A stretch of 64,000 nt of DNA from Candidatus Neomicrothrix sp. UBA2517 (GTDB lineage: Bacteria > Actinomycetota > Acidimicrobiia > Acidimicrobiales > UBA8592): assembly GCA_002341185.1 (NCBI GenBank), contig DDNP01000026.1, positions 9,733 to 73,732 on the forward strand, read 5' to 3'. The position numbers were made by a program, and so were the translations under genes. Below are positions 16,308-25,486 of this stretch, piece after piece (position 1 is the stretch's first letter; each line of letters opens with the position of its first letter). The notes under the pieces are model-generated. The model worked only from the letters and a program-made list of their open reading frames with translations. It ran no database searches and was not told the origin of the DNA.

Positions 16308-17259
16308 AAACGGACCCCAAAAAGCTACCAACCCACAGAATAGCAAGAGACCTTAGGTACAGATCAAGCAGTATCTGCGTCGTTGGGTCCTCAGCATTCC
16401 CAGCTAAAGCCAATTTAAAGAAGCGAAAGGTTCCAAGCAATAGCGATATAAATGAAACCACTACTAAAAATAAATTGACATCGCTACTCTGCACAAACCA
16501 AGCTAAGTATCCAAGTATCCCAACGCATGAAGACACAATCATCGTATTACGAAGAAACACACTGGAGTAACGACCAAGGACATGGCGTTGTGAAGAAATA
16601 TCATGCGATATCAGTTCTGAATACCTTTTGCATCCTCCCAAGAAAATCGAAAAGCACGAAATCACGAAAAGAAAAACTGCCGTAAGCTCCGTATCAGTTG
16701 CAGTACCACCTAAAGCAGCCCGTAACCCAAACCCAGAGGCAATAAATAGGAGTTCAAGAACAGCTATTCGTTTTACAAACAGTGAGTAAAGAATATTCAT
16801 TGAAATGTATGTTGAAATTATCAGGCCTGCTGCAAGCCCATAAAAGAAAGCAAATATTGTAGAAAGAGACCCCAGAGCAATAGAAACCGCCAACCCCAAC
16901 CCTACCGGTAAGGATCCCGATGCTATTGGCCGAAATGATTTCATAGGGTGTTGAGCATCCATCTTCCGATCAAAAGCGTCGTTGACTAAATAAATACAAG
17001 CTGCCGCACCAGAGAATACAAAGAAGGCTCCCAAGGATTTCAGGAATACCTCCAGTTGGAAGAAAATTCCAGCCGCCAACGGCGCAGATAGTACTAGAGC
17101 ATTCTTCATCAAATGTTTTGGTCTAATGGCAATGAAAACCTGCTTCATTAAGAACATAATGATCAACATAGCAAGATGATTAGCGAACTGTGATAGGTAA
17201 CCAAAAACAGAATGCGAATCAAATCCTGATACTACTTCTTTTAAAAGCCTAGATCGCAC
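16300..17259 (-). CDS. UbiA-family decaprenyl-phosphate phosphoribosyltransferase
   Basis: A polytopic UbiA prenyltransferase. The segment NDAFDRKMD followed by HPMKSFRPIASG matches the pattern of DPPR synthase (Rv3806c), which joins PRPP to decaprenyl phosphate. Its product, once dephosphorylated, feeds DprE1, whose gene overlaps its stop. The longest form starts at GTG 17259 (319 aa); internal ATGs at 17169 or 17148 would give MKQVFIAIRPKHLMKN near the N-terminus, which aligns better with the family start, so the true gene may be 30-37 codons shorter. Confidence 0.88.
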   Translation of the reverse strand: MRSRLLKEVVSGFDSHSVFGYLSQFANHLAMLIIMFLMKQVFIAIRPKHLMKNALVLSAPLAAGIFFQLEVFLKSLGAFFVFSGAAACIYLVNDAFDRKMDAQHPMKSFRPIASGSLPVGLGLAVSIALGSLSTIFAFFYGLAAGLIISTYISMNILYSLFVKRIAVLELLFIASGFGLRAALGGTATDTELTAVFLFVISCFSIFLGGCKRYSELISHDISSQRHVLGRYSSVFLRNTMIVSSCVGILGYLAWFVQSSDVNLFLVVVSFISLLLGTFRFFKLALAGNAEDPTTQILLDLYLRSLAILWVGSFLGSVYV

Positions 17260-17271
17260 TAGAATTTAAAT

Positions 17272-17361
17272 ATGAGCACCAGAATGTTAATCACAGTTTC
17301 ACTCCTTTGTGGGCTTACGATATTGTTAGCATTCACAGTTCAAGTATTAGTTGCTTCGTGA
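17272..17361 (+). CDS. Possible 29-aa single-span membrane microprotein
   Basis: ATG 17272 opens a frame encoding MSTRMLITVSLLCGLTIL and ending in VQVLVAS before TGA. After a short polar N-terminus it is almost entirely hydrophobic, enough for one membrane span. It lies in the gap between the divergent UbiA and lpd genes, 60 nt before lpd. There is no good ribosome site, so this is a tentative call from composition alone. Confidence 0.35.
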   Translation: MSTRMLITVSLLCGLTILLAFTVQVLVAS

Positions 17362-17421
17362 AGATGAAAGTAGCGAAATCAAAACGCATCGCTGAATAGC
17401 ATTGCAGAGACAAGAGTCATT

Positions 17422-18828
17422 ATGAGTAAAGAAAAAACACAATTTGATCTGGTTGTAATCGGAGGCGGCCCTGGCGGTTATGGCGCTGCTCTTTATGCAT
17501 CTGCAGCAGGTCTGGAAGTTGCTCTCGTCGAAAATGTCAAACTCGGAGGTACGTGCTTAAATGTAGGCTGCATACCAGCGAAAGAACTTCTTGAAACAGC
17601 TTCAGTCCTTAGAACAGTCCGTCACGCCGGTGAGTTTGGAGTAGAGATTGGCGATCCTCGACTTGATTTAATAAAAACTATGGAACGTAAACAGGCTGTT
17701 ATTGACCAATTAATCTCAGGAGTTGAAGGGCTGCTCAAGAATCGAAAGGTAACCGTTTATAACGGTACAGGTAGCCTTCTATCGAAAACAGAAGTAAAAG
17801 TAGCATCCGTAGACGAACCAGAAATTTTTCTATCTGCTCAAAATATTATTCTTGCCAGTGGTTCAAGGCCTCGCACGATCCCTGGCTTTGAGATCGATGG
17901 AAATCAAATTCTGACGTCAGATGAATTGCTTTCCATCACTGAAGTTCCCAAATCAGTAGCAATCATAGGGGGAGGTGCAATTGGAGCAGAGTTTGCATCA
18001 ACGCTTAATGACTTCGGCGCTGAGGTAACGCTTATAGAAGCATTGCCCCAAATCCTAGCCTCGTGTGACAAGGATTTATCAAAAACAGTAACTCGCTCAT
18101 TTAAAAAGCGGGGTATAAATGTGTTGGCTGGAACGAAAGTGCTGGGTCATTCAAAAAATAGTGAGGGAATTGAAATAAAAATTGATACTGGTTCAGTCAC
18201 TGTTGAAAAAGTAGTGATTTCAGTTGGGCGACGACCCTTCGCTGACCTATTGGAATTGGACAATGCAGGTCTAGTAACTGACAAATCCGGATATGTCCCA
18301 GTTGATGACTTCTGCCGAACAAACCAAAAGGGGATTTATGCTGTTGGTGATTTGGTCAATTCTCCTCAGCTAGCGCATGTTGCATTCGCAGAAGCAATTA
18401 TGGTCGTCAAAGATATTTGCGGAGAATCCATCTCGCCAGTAGATTACGGCAAGGTACCTTGGGCAATTTATTGCCACCCTGAAGTAGCCTTTGCGGGACT
18501 GAGTGAAGAAGAAGCTAAAGCACAGGGCTACGAAATCCTTGTTTCAAAACACCGCTACAGCGGAAATGGGAGAGCCATGATAGTTGGTGAAACTGAAGGT
18601 CTTGTTAAAGTTATCGCAGAGAAAACAGATCAAGGATCTGCAGGGCAAATTCTGGGAGTCCATATGGTAGGTCCCTGGGTGACAGAGCAATTAGGGCAAG
18701 GCTATTTGGCTATTAACTGGGAAGCCACCGTTGATGAAGTCGCTGAATTTATTCAACCTCACCCCACGATGAGTGAATTGTTTGGAGAAACTGTTCTGGC
18801 GCTAACAGGCCGGTCTCTTCACGGATAG
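17422..18828 (+). CDS. lpdA: Dihydrolipoyl dehydrogenase (E3)
   Basis: A 468-aa flavoprotein disulfide reductase that reoxidises dihydrolipoyl groups of 2-oxoacid dehydrogenases or the glycine cleavage system. It has the FAD motif GGGPGGYGAA, the redox pair C45/C50 in GGTCLNVGCIP, the NAD motif IGGGAIGAEFAS, the second FAD motif GIYAVGDL and the C-terminal HPTMSE with the active-site His and Glu. After the redox pair it reads AKELLE where SKALL is common. The lipoyl-assembly fusion follows 66 nt downstream on the same strand. Confidence 0.93.
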   Translation: MSKEKTQFDLVVIGGGPGGYGAALYASAAGLEVALVENVKLGGTCLNVGCIPAKELLETASVLRTVRHAGEFGVEIGDPRLDLIKTMERKQAVIDQLISGVEGLLKNRKVTVYNGTGSLLSKTEVKVASVDEPEIFLSAQNIILASGSRPRTIPGFEIDGNQILTSDELLSITEVPKSVAIIGGGAIGAEFASTLNDFGAEVTLIEALPQILASCDKDLSKTVTRSFKKRGINVLAGTKVLGHSKNSEGIEIKIDTGSVTVEKVVISVGRRPFADLLELDNAGLVTDKSGYVPVDDFCRTNQKGIYAVGDLVNSPQLAHVAFAEAIMVVKDICGESISPVDYGKVPWAIYCHPEVAFAGLSEEEAKAQGYEILVSKHRYSGNGRAMIVGETEGLVKVIAEKTDQGSAGQILGVHMVGPWVTEQLGQGYLAINWEATVDEVAEFIQPHPTMSELFGETVLALTGRSLHG

Positions 18829-18894
18829 CAAAAGACTATAGAAACCGTCTAAATTCTTATTAAACTGTAAAAAAGCCCAAACCCAAAGATAGGG

Positions 18895-20610
18895 ATGATA
18901 GAAACAGCATTAAATCCACTGAATATCAGATGGTTAGGAAAAGTATCATATAATGATGCCCTTGCCGTCCAAAAGGCTTTATTCAATAAAGGCTCTGAAA
19001 ATTACTTACTACTTCTAGAACACCCTCATGTCTTTACTTTGGGTGTCAGGGGAGATACATCAAATATTCTGGTAAACCCATCAGATATCGGCGCAGATTT
19101 AATCAAAACAAATCGAGGTGGAGACGTTACCTATCATGGGCCGGGACAGTTAGTCGGATATCCAATATTGAATCTACCTGGCAAGCGGGGCGGAGGAATG
19201 GCGGACACAGTAGCGTACGTTAATTCTGTCGAGGATCTAATCATTGAAACCTTAGCTCACTTAGGTTTGAAGAATTGCGGAAGACTGGATCAATATCCCG
19301 GAGTATGGGTAAACCCTAATAGCGAGAGCCCCCGAAAGATCGCCGCTGTCGGTGTGAGGCTAACAAGAGGAAGAACCATGCATGGATTCGCCTTAAATAT
19401 TGAACCTGACATGACGTACTTCGATTCAATAATTCCATGCGGGATCAAAGATAAGAAAGTTACCTCTTTATCCAGAGAGGGAATTGCTGTATCGATGGCC
19501 GAAGTGGTTGAAGTAATAGCAGAGTTGGCATCCAAACAATGGGGTAACGGGAACTCTAGGCGCATGGATGTCTCATGGCGAACTTCCCAAAGCGAACTCA
19601 GCCCGTTTTCCAAGGGCGAAGGTCCTGGAGAGCTCCCAAAGCCAGCTGAAGAGAGTGCGCCCGATATCCCACAACCTGTAACAATCGGACGGAAAAGCAT
19701 AAAGCAAAGGCGAGCAGAAATTGCTATAGGTAGAAAGCCTGAATGGATGCGGGTCAAGGCCAATATGGGTTCAGAATACAGGGAACTCAAAAGATCAATT
19801 CGCTCTCTTGAATTAACAACAGTCTGTGAGGAAGCTGGCTGCCCCAATATTTTTGAATGCTGGGGGCAGGGAACCGCAACTTTCATGGCACTTGGTGAGC
19901 GTTGTACTCGTGCTTGCGGATTTTGCCTAGTTGACACACGAAAACCTCAAGCAGTTGATCATGACGAGCCAAAACGAATAGCAAAAGCGGTCAATCAGAT
20001 GAGCTTGGAATACGCAGTGATTACCATGGTTGCCAGAGATGATTTAAAAGATGGAGGCGCAAACCACATCAGAGAAGTAATTAAAGAAGTCAGATCCCTC
20101 AACCCTCAAGCAAGCGTCGAAGTATTGATATCTGATTTGAAAGGTAATCCTGATGACCTGCAGACTGTCTTCTCAGCCAAGCCTGATGTCATGAACCATA
20201 ATATTGAGACTGTTCCTCGTCTTCAACGACAAGTTCGACCGTCAGCTGGATACGCTCGGAGCCTGGCTGTTCTTGCCCTAGCAAAAGAAGCTGGGTTAGT
20301 TGTTAAATCATCAATAATGGTGGGGCTTGGCGAAACCGAGGAAGAGATGTTTGATACTCTCAAAGATCTTAAAGAAATAGGTGTTGACATCGTTACAATC
20401 GGACAATACCTCCGACCCACCATGAATCATCTTCCAGTTCAACGATGGTGGACTCCTGATGAATTTAATGAGCTCAAGACGTTAGGGGAGACTTTAGGAA
20501 TTCCTCATGTTGAGTCAAGCCCTTTGACACGAAGCAGTTACCATGCCAAAGAAGCCGAAACTTTAGCAAAAAATAAAGCAAATTCTTTAACCACCAGCGG
20601 AAGTAAGTAA
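18895..20610 (+). CDS. lipB/lipA: LipB-LipA fusion: octanoyltransferase + lipoyl synthase in one chain
   Basis: One uninterrupted 571-aa frame contains both lipoyl-assembly enzymes. Residues 1 to about 215 are LipB: RGGDVTYHGPGQ (74-85), K148 in RKIAAVG and the acyl-cysteine C182 in IIPCGIKDKKVTSL. A polar, proline-rich linker spans about 230-265. The rest is LipA: auxiliary-cluster cysteines C311, C316, C322, radical-SAM C337, C341, C344 (CTRACGFC), and the C-terminal RSSY (546-549). LipB transfers octanoyl from ACP to the target protein and LipA inserts two sulfurs. The two genes are commonly neighbours; a fusion is unusual. There is no frameshift or stop between the domains. Confidence 0.93.
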   Translation: MIETALNPLNIRWLGKVSYNDALAVQKALFNKGSENYLLLLEHPHVFTLGVRGDTSNILVNPSDIGADLIKTNRGGDVTYHGPGQLVGYPILNLPGKRGGGMADTVAYVNSVEDLIIETLAHLGLKNCGRLDQYPGVWVNPNSESPRKIAAVGVRLTRGRTMHGFALNIEPDMTYFDSIIPCGIKDKKVTSLSREGIAVSMAEVVEVIAELASKQWGNGNSRRMDVSWRTSQSELSPFSKGEGPGELPKPAEESAPDIPQPVTIGRKSIKQRRAEIAIGRKPEWMRVKANMGSEYRELKRSIRSLELTTVCEEAGCPNIFECWGQGTATFMALGERCTRACGFCLVDTRKPQAVDHDEPKRIAKAVNQMSLEYAVITMVARDDLKDGGANHIREVIKEVRSLNPQASVEVLISDLKGNPDDLQTVFSAKPDVMNHNIETVPRLQRQVRPSAGYARSLAVLALAKEAGLVVKSSIMVGLGETEEEMFDTLKDLKEIGVDIVTIGQYLRPTMNHLPVQRWWTPDEFNELKTLGETLGIPHVESSPLTRSSYHAKEAETLAKNKANSLTTSGSK

Positions 20611-20644
20611 CATGAGCGAATGCAGAGAGGACGAAATATTTTGA

Positions 20645-21745
20645 ATGTTTGCTGAACGAATTACCAAAGTGCAAAACCTTATGCGTTTAAATAACGTTGA
20701 TGCATTATTATTGTCAGTTGGAGCTGATTTGCCGTATTTTATCGGCTACGAAGCAATGCCTTTAGAGCGACTTACAATGCTTATCATTAGAGACGAAGGT
20801 AATCCGACGCTCGTTATCCCCCAACTGGAGAGGGCGAGAGTCACCGAACGACCAACTATTTTCAATATTTGTGAATGGGGGGAAACAGAAGATCCCATAG
20901 AAATAGTGGCAACAGCTTTAACTGGGTCAGCCCGAGTCGCTATTGGAGATACTACATGGACTCGATTCACAATTGAGTTACTGAAACGTATGCCAAGTAT
21001 TGACTTATTAAGAGCAAACCCAATCACTAGCCAGCTTCGTTCAATCAAAAGCTCCGAGGAACTTGACAGGTTACAGCAAGCAGCAAGCGCAGTAGATAGG
21101 ATTGCTCACCGCCTTCAAAGTGGTCAAATAGAATTAATAGGGAAAACGGAAAAGCAGATTTCCGAGGAACTAGGTCACCAGATAATTTCCGAGGGACATA
21201 GTAAAGTCAATTTTGCAATTGTTGCAGCAGGAGAAAATGCAGCTAGTCCGCATCATGAAGCAGGCGAAAGGCGTATTCAGAAATCTGAAATTGTTCTCTG
21301 TGACTTCGGAGGAACAATGTATGGTGACGACGGAGTCGGATACTGTTCAGATGTCACGCGCTGTGTGTGGACTGGTAATCCCCCTCAGGAGTTTGTCGAA
21401 ATGTACGGGGTGCTTCAGGAGGCTCAGCGCAAACAAGTTCAGGAAGCAACTCACGGAACGCCAGCCCAGCAGGTTGACAGGGTGGGGAGGCAAATCATAT
21501 CAGCGGCTGGGTACGGCGAATTTTTTGTTCACCGAACTGGTCACGGAATTGGAGTGGAAGCACATGAAGAACCCTACATAGTTGAGGGTAATGTTGACCC
21601 GATACAGTTTGGTAACGTTTTTAGTATCGAACCCGGAATCTACATCCCTCACAAGTGGGGGATCAGGTTAGAGGACATTGTAGCCGTAACTGAATCTGGG
21701 CCTCTTCCACTTAACACCGTTAATCACGACCTCGCTACCCATTAA
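20645..21745 (+). CDS. M24-family Xaa-Pro aminopeptidase
   Basis: A 366-aa pita-bread peptidase with a creatinase-like N-terminal domain (1-130) and the metal ligands in the C-terminal part: CDFGGT, YCSDVTRC, HRTGHGIGVE, SIEPGIYIP and RLEDIVAV, giving the D-D-H-E-E set. It removes N-terminal residues before proline or acts as a prolidase. No signal peptide is seen, so it is cytoplasmic. It ends 6 nt before the membrane protein gene and lies downstream of lipBA, perhaps in the same unit. Confidence 0.9.
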   Translation: MFAERITKVQNLMRLNNVDALLLSVGADLPYFIGYEAMPLERLTMLIIRDEGNPTLVIPQLERARVTERPTIFNICEWGETEDPIEIVATALTGSARVAIGDTTWTRFTIELLKRMPSIDLLRANPITSQLRSIKSSEELDRLQQAASAVDRIAHRLQSGQIELIGKTEKQISEELGHQIISEGHSKVNFAIVAAGENAASPHHEAGERRIQKSEIVLCDFGGTMYGDDGVGYCSDVTRCVWTGNPPQEFVEMYGVLQEAQRKQVQEATHGTPAQQVDRVGRQIISAAGYGEFFVHRTGHGIGVEAHEEPYIVEGNVDPIQFGNVFSIEPGIYIPHKWGIRLEDIVAVTESGPLPLNTVNHDLATH

Positions 21746-21751
21746 CCCGAG

Positions 21752-22609
21752 ATGATCGATTTCCAAGCATCAACCTTTTTTTTGCAATGGGCCACAGGAG
21801 GGCTACTCTTTCTTTGGGTATCAGGTAAGACAAGATTGATAGGGCTTGGATTTGGATGGACAACCCGAATTACTTATCTGGTAATTGCTGGAATAGGGCT
21901 AATAGTTGGAGTATTGGGAGAGACACTTTGGCTGAGAGAAATTTCAAATATCGGTCTTCTTGCCGCAACAAGCTTCGCCCTTCTCGTATCTGTAGTTAGG
22001 AGAAAAGCTGGGGTCAAAGGGCAGCGAGAGTTACAGCAATCTCGAACAGACCGAGTTTCGGCGATGCTAGGCGACAGACAACAAAAAAAGATAGCATCTG
22101 CACTAACAACAAAAGAATTCCCACCAATATTGGATCTCATAGCCCCTGCTATCGGAACCCTCGGTCTCCTAGTTGGTGCTGTAGATGCGGGAGGATCCAC
22201 ATGGTTATCAATAGCGAGAACTCTAGTGGGATCGGCATTCCTAGGGGCAGTATCAAATTCGATGCTTCTGGGCCACTGGTACCTAGTTCAACCCGGGCTT
22301 TCGCGCGATCCAATATTTACATTAGTGAATTGGACAGGCTTACTTTGGCTTCCCGAACTAGTGCTTCTATGCATCCCGACGGGAATGTTCTCAGTCCTCA
22401 ATGGGGCAATAGACGATAACTACAATGGACTTCTCGGGTGGTTTTGGGTTGCATGTGTAGTAGCTACGATATGTCTAGTTGGAGTCACCAAAATGGCGCT
22501 GAAGGAGAAGGAATACTCTGCAGTGATGGCTGCTACAGGCTTGATGTACCTAGCTATTCTTACCGCATTTGGGATGGACTTAGTGGCAAGAATACTCCTG
22601 GATGCTTAA
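21752..22609 (+). CDS. Polytopic membrane protein of unknown function
   Basis: A 285-aa integral membrane protein with about eight hydrophobic segments and a charged cytoplasmic loop (residues about 85-115). A notable motif is LLGHWYLVQPGLSRDP around residues 168-183, with a His-Trp-Tyr cluster at a membrane edge. I do not recognise a named family. It starts 6 nt after the M24 peptidase stop and precedes the YceI-like gene, so the three may be one unit. Confidence 0.7.
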   Translation: MIDFQASTFFLQWATGGLLFLWVSGKTRLIGLGFGWTTRITYLVIAGIGLIVGVLGETLWLREISNIGLLAATSFALLVSVVRRKAGVKGQRELQQSRTDRVSAMLGDRQQKKIASALTTKEFPPILDLIAPAIGTLGLLVGAVDAGGSTWLSIARTLVGSAFLGAVSNSMLLGHWYLVQPGLSRDPIFTLVNWTGLLWLPELVLLCIPTGMFSVLNGAIDDNYNGLLGWFWVACVVATICLVGVTKMALKEKEYSAVMAATGLMYLAILTAFGMDLVARILLDA

Positions 22610-22660
22610 CTTCTCCTTCTTATTTAAAGTCGCTAAACTGAAAGAGAGATCTTGAAACAA

Positions 22661-23446
22661 ATGACTGAAGAAAAACCCCCCAAAAAAAAGAAACTAAAGA
22701 TCCTAGCTTTAGGAGCACTACTCCTTCTTGCTCTAATCGTATTTCTAACCTGGTTTTTCGTAATCCGAGATACTTCTCCTGCCTCAGTTACGAGCAGCGA
22801 GGCCACAGACGCACGAAATGAAACACTCTCAAGTTGCTCCGCAGAGGGAACAGAAGATGTCAATGGCACATGGTTAGTTGCCTCAGACTGTGGGACCTTT
22901 GACCAGAATTGCCTAACAGAAGCCTGCGCAACGTCTTTTGCGGGTTTTCGAATTAAGGAGGAACTCGTTGGGATAGGCGGAAAAACAGTTGTTGGAAGAA
23001 CTCCGAATGTCACAGGCACACTTGTAATTGACGAAAATTTGATCAATCCCGAACTTGATCGACCGTTGATAACTGTTGATATGGCAAGCCTGATAACAGA
23101 TAATTCGGCACGGGATAATGCGTTAAGAAACCAAGCTATTGAAACAGCGAAGTTTCCAACAGCGGCATTTGAAATTAAAGAACCCATTGACTTCTCAGAA
23201 GAAACTGACTTAGCCGCAGGATTTACGAGAGAGGTAACAGGATTATTAACCATACATGGAGTCACCAGAGAAGAGAAGATAACTATCTCTGCATCTTTTA
23301 ATGGGAATACCATTCTTATTTTCGGGGAACTTGGCCCAATAATGCTAAGCGACTACGACATAGAAAAACCCCGATCAGCGGTGGTGCTCTCAGTTGAAGA
23401 TAATGCGTCAATGGAATTCCAAATCTTCTTCAAAAAAGCGAGCTAA
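22661..23446 (+). CDS. Membrane-anchored YceI-family lipid-binding protein
   Basis: A protein of about 261 aa with a lysine-rich N-terminus, one membrane span (about 15-37), a cysteine-rich Ser/Thr linker and a C-terminal YceI beta-barrel. Typical YceI blocks are TGTLVIDENLINPELDRP, AIETAKFPTAAFEI and GFTREVTGLLTIHGVT. YceI proteins bind polyprenoid chains; this one would face outside the membrane. ATG 22661 is preferred; a TTG at 22652 is too close to the GAGAG ribosome site. Confidence 0.85.
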   Translation: MTEEKPPKKKKLKILALGALLLLALIVFLTWFFVIRDTSPASVTSSEATDARNETLSSCSAEGTEDVNGTWLVASDCGTFDQNCLTEACATSFAGFRIKEELVGIGGKTVVGRTPNVTGTLVIDENLINPELDRPLITVDMASLITDNSARDNALRNQAIETAKFPTAAFEIKEPIDFSEETDLAAGFTREVTGLLTIHGVTREEKITISASFNGNTILIFGELGPIMLSDYDIEKPRSAVVLSVEDNASMEFQIFFKKAS

Positions 23447-23493
23447 GCGTATATCGAGAGGACGACAAAGCGTGCCAAAGCTAAAGAAACCGC

Positions 23494-23506
23494 TATCGTC
23501 AAACAT
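23494..23506 (+). promoter_or_regulatory. -10 box of a probable leaderless pduO mRNA
   Basis: TATCGT at 23494-23499 is followed by 7 nt and ATG 23507, with no ribosome site between. This fits the TAnnnT-N5-7-start pattern seen at several unit heads in the window. Confidence 0.4.
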
Positions 23507-24049
23507 ATGAAAATCTACACGAGAAAAGGTGACGATGGCACAACAGGTCTGTTCCACGGTGGACGAGTCAAAAAAGACTCTCCACTTCCCTCAGCCTACG
23601 GCGAGGTAGATGAGGCTCAAGCAGCTATTGGTCTTGCAAGAGCACAAATCACTAAAGGAAGTGATCTTGATAACCTCTTAGTCCAAATCCTCAGAGACCT
23701 CTGGGTTCTGATGGCTGAACTTGCCACACTTCCGGAGAACCGAGACAAACTTGTATCCGATACCAGCCTGACAACTTCAAATATGGTGGGAAGACTGGAG
23801 GAAGCAATAGACGAATTTTCTGAAAAGTTTGAAATGCCAAGTGAATTCATTGTGCCAGGCCAAAACCCAGTAGCGGCCCACTTCGACTTCGCACGCACTG
23901 TAGTCCGAAGAGCAGAACGAGCCGTACTCGCAATTGAGGCTGAAGATTCTAATGTAATGCCATACCTGAATCGGTTATCAGACCTCATGTGGATCATTGC
24001 ACGTAGCCAAGAAAAGAAATCCCTAACAGCGAAAGAAAAGAAGGAATAA
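23507..24049 (+). CDS. pduO: PduO-type cob(I)alamin adenosyltransferase
   Basis: A 180-aa ATP:cob(I)alamin adenosyltransferase with the ATP-binding N-terminus YTRKGDDGTTGLF, GEVDEAQAAIG, and the conserved FARTVVRRAER and LNRLSDLMWIIAR blocks. It makes adenosylcobalamin, needed for example by methylmalonyl-CoA mutase or B12-dependent ribonucleotide reductase; neither is in the window. The pepA start codon follows directly after its stop. Confidence 0.93.
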   Translation: MKIYTRKGDDGTTGLFHGGRVKKDSPLPSAYGEVDEAQAAIGLARAQITKGSDLDNLLVQILRDLWVLMAELATLPENRDKLVSDTSLTTSNMVGRLEEAIDEFSEKFEMPSEFIVPGQNPVAAHFDFARTVVRRAERAVLAIEAEDSNVMPYLNRLSDLMWIIARSQEKKSLTAKEKKE

Positions 24050-25486
24050 ATGTCTATTGAAATAAAGACCTCAAGGTCAGTACCAGCGAAATCAGATCTT
24101 CTTGCAAGAGTCGTAACCACAGAAGAAATCGCTAACAATCCTCCTGATTTAGATACCGACTATCTTTCCTCCCAAGCATTCGAGGCGAAGGAGGGCCAAA
24201 TAATCTTTACGAATGGAAGCAGCTACTCCACAGCGTTAATAGGGATAGGCGAAGACGCTAACGCAAGTACAGAAAAATTTCGGCAGGCAGGGGCTTCCCT
24301 TCTGCGCGGAATCAAGAACTTTAAATCCATAACGTTTGAAGTAGGCGAAAGCGATATCGCAAAAGAAAATAAAGCCGCAGTAATTCAGGCTTTTCTTGAG
24401 GGTGCAATATTGGGAGACTATGAATTCACGGCCTTGAAATCTAGCCCCCCCAAACCAGTGAAGCGCACAATCACTGTTCTCGGGTCGGGTAGTGGAATCA
24501 AATCTGCAATAGCTCGAGCAGAATCTATTTCCAGCGGTGTGAATACAGCTCGCGATTTCGTAAATCTACCCGGAGGTGATTTAACGCCCGTAGTTTTTGC
24601 AAGAAAAGCTACTGTGCTCGCAAAAGAAAATGGCTTGAGTGTGAAAGTACTAGATGGCCCGGCAATAAAGAAAGCGAAGATGGGCGGCATACTTGGCGTT
24701 AATAGAGGCTCCACACAGCAACCGAGATTTGTGCAACTCACCTATAAACCAAATAAGAGTAACGGGAAGCACATTATTCTCGTAGGTAAGGGAATAACCT
24801 TCGATGCGGGAGGTCTCTCAATCAAAACTGCACAAGGGATGGCAACAATGAAGTGCGATATGGGAGGTGCAGCTGCAGTGCTTGGCGCCATGATAGCAAT
24901 AGGGCAGATAGCTCCAAATGCTAAAGTAACCGGTTTAATACCCCTCACAGACAACATGCTTGGTGGAGATGCAACAAGACCAGGAGATGTTCTTCACATA
25001 AAGAATGGTAAAACAGTTGAAGTTCTGAACACTGATGCAGAGGGAAGACTCATTTTGGCTGATGCTCTTTCTATGGCCTCTAGAATGAAAGCCGATGCAA
25101 TAGTCGATTTAGCGACACTAACTGGCGCTTGCATGGTAGCGCTTGGCAGCCAATATGCCGGTTTGATGGGAACAGATGATGATCTGATAAGTGCTATTGA
25201 AAATGCAGCTCAGCAGACTGGAGAGAGAGTTTGGCATCTTCCATTGCCAGACGAATACAGAAGTCAACTTGATTCAAATGTCGCAGATGTTAAAAATATC
25301 GGAAGCAATTGGGGTGGTGCTTTAACGGCCGGCCTATTCCTAAAAGAATTCGTATCTGAAGAGATTCCATGGGCGCATATTGACATTGCCGGACCTGCTT
25401 TTGCAGACAATGCATGGGGTGAGCACCCGAAAGGTGGAACAGGTTTCGGGGTCCGCTTACTTATTGACCTGGTTGAGAATTTCTAG
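24050..25486 (+). CDS. pepA: Leucyl aminopeptidase (M17)
   Basis: A 478-aa M17 cytosol aminopeptidase. The metal and catalytic blocks are VGKGITFDAGGLSIK (catalytic Lys), MKCDMGGAA, and NTDAEGRLILADAL with the catalytic Arg. It removes N-terminal amino acids during peptide turnover. The ATG immediately follows the pduO stop, so both are co-transcribed. Its last 26 nt overlap the 3' end of the convergent MauE-like gene. Confidence 0.95.
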   Translation: MSIEIKTSRSVPAKSDLLARVVTTEEIANNPPDLDTDYLSSQAFEAKEGQIIFTNGSSYSTALIGIGEDANASTEKFRQAGASLLRGIKNFKSITFEVGESDIAKENKAAVIQAFLEGAILGDYEFTALKSSPPKPVKRTITVLGSGSGIKSAIARAESISSGVNTARDFVNLPGGDLTPVVFARKATVLAKENGLSVKVLDGPAIKKAKMGGILGVNRGSTQQPRFVQLTYKPNKSNGKHIILVGKGITFDAGGLSIKTAQGMATMKCDMGGAAAVLGAMIAIGQIAPNAKVTGLIPLTDNMLGGDATRPGDVLHIKNGKTVEVLNTDAEGRLILADALSMASRMKADAIVDLATLTGACMVALGSQYAGLMGTDDDLISAIENAAQQTGERVWHLPLPDEYRSQLDSNVADVKNIGSNWGGALTAGLFLKEFVSEEIPWAHIDIAGPAFADNAWGEHPKGGTGFGVRLLIDLVENF

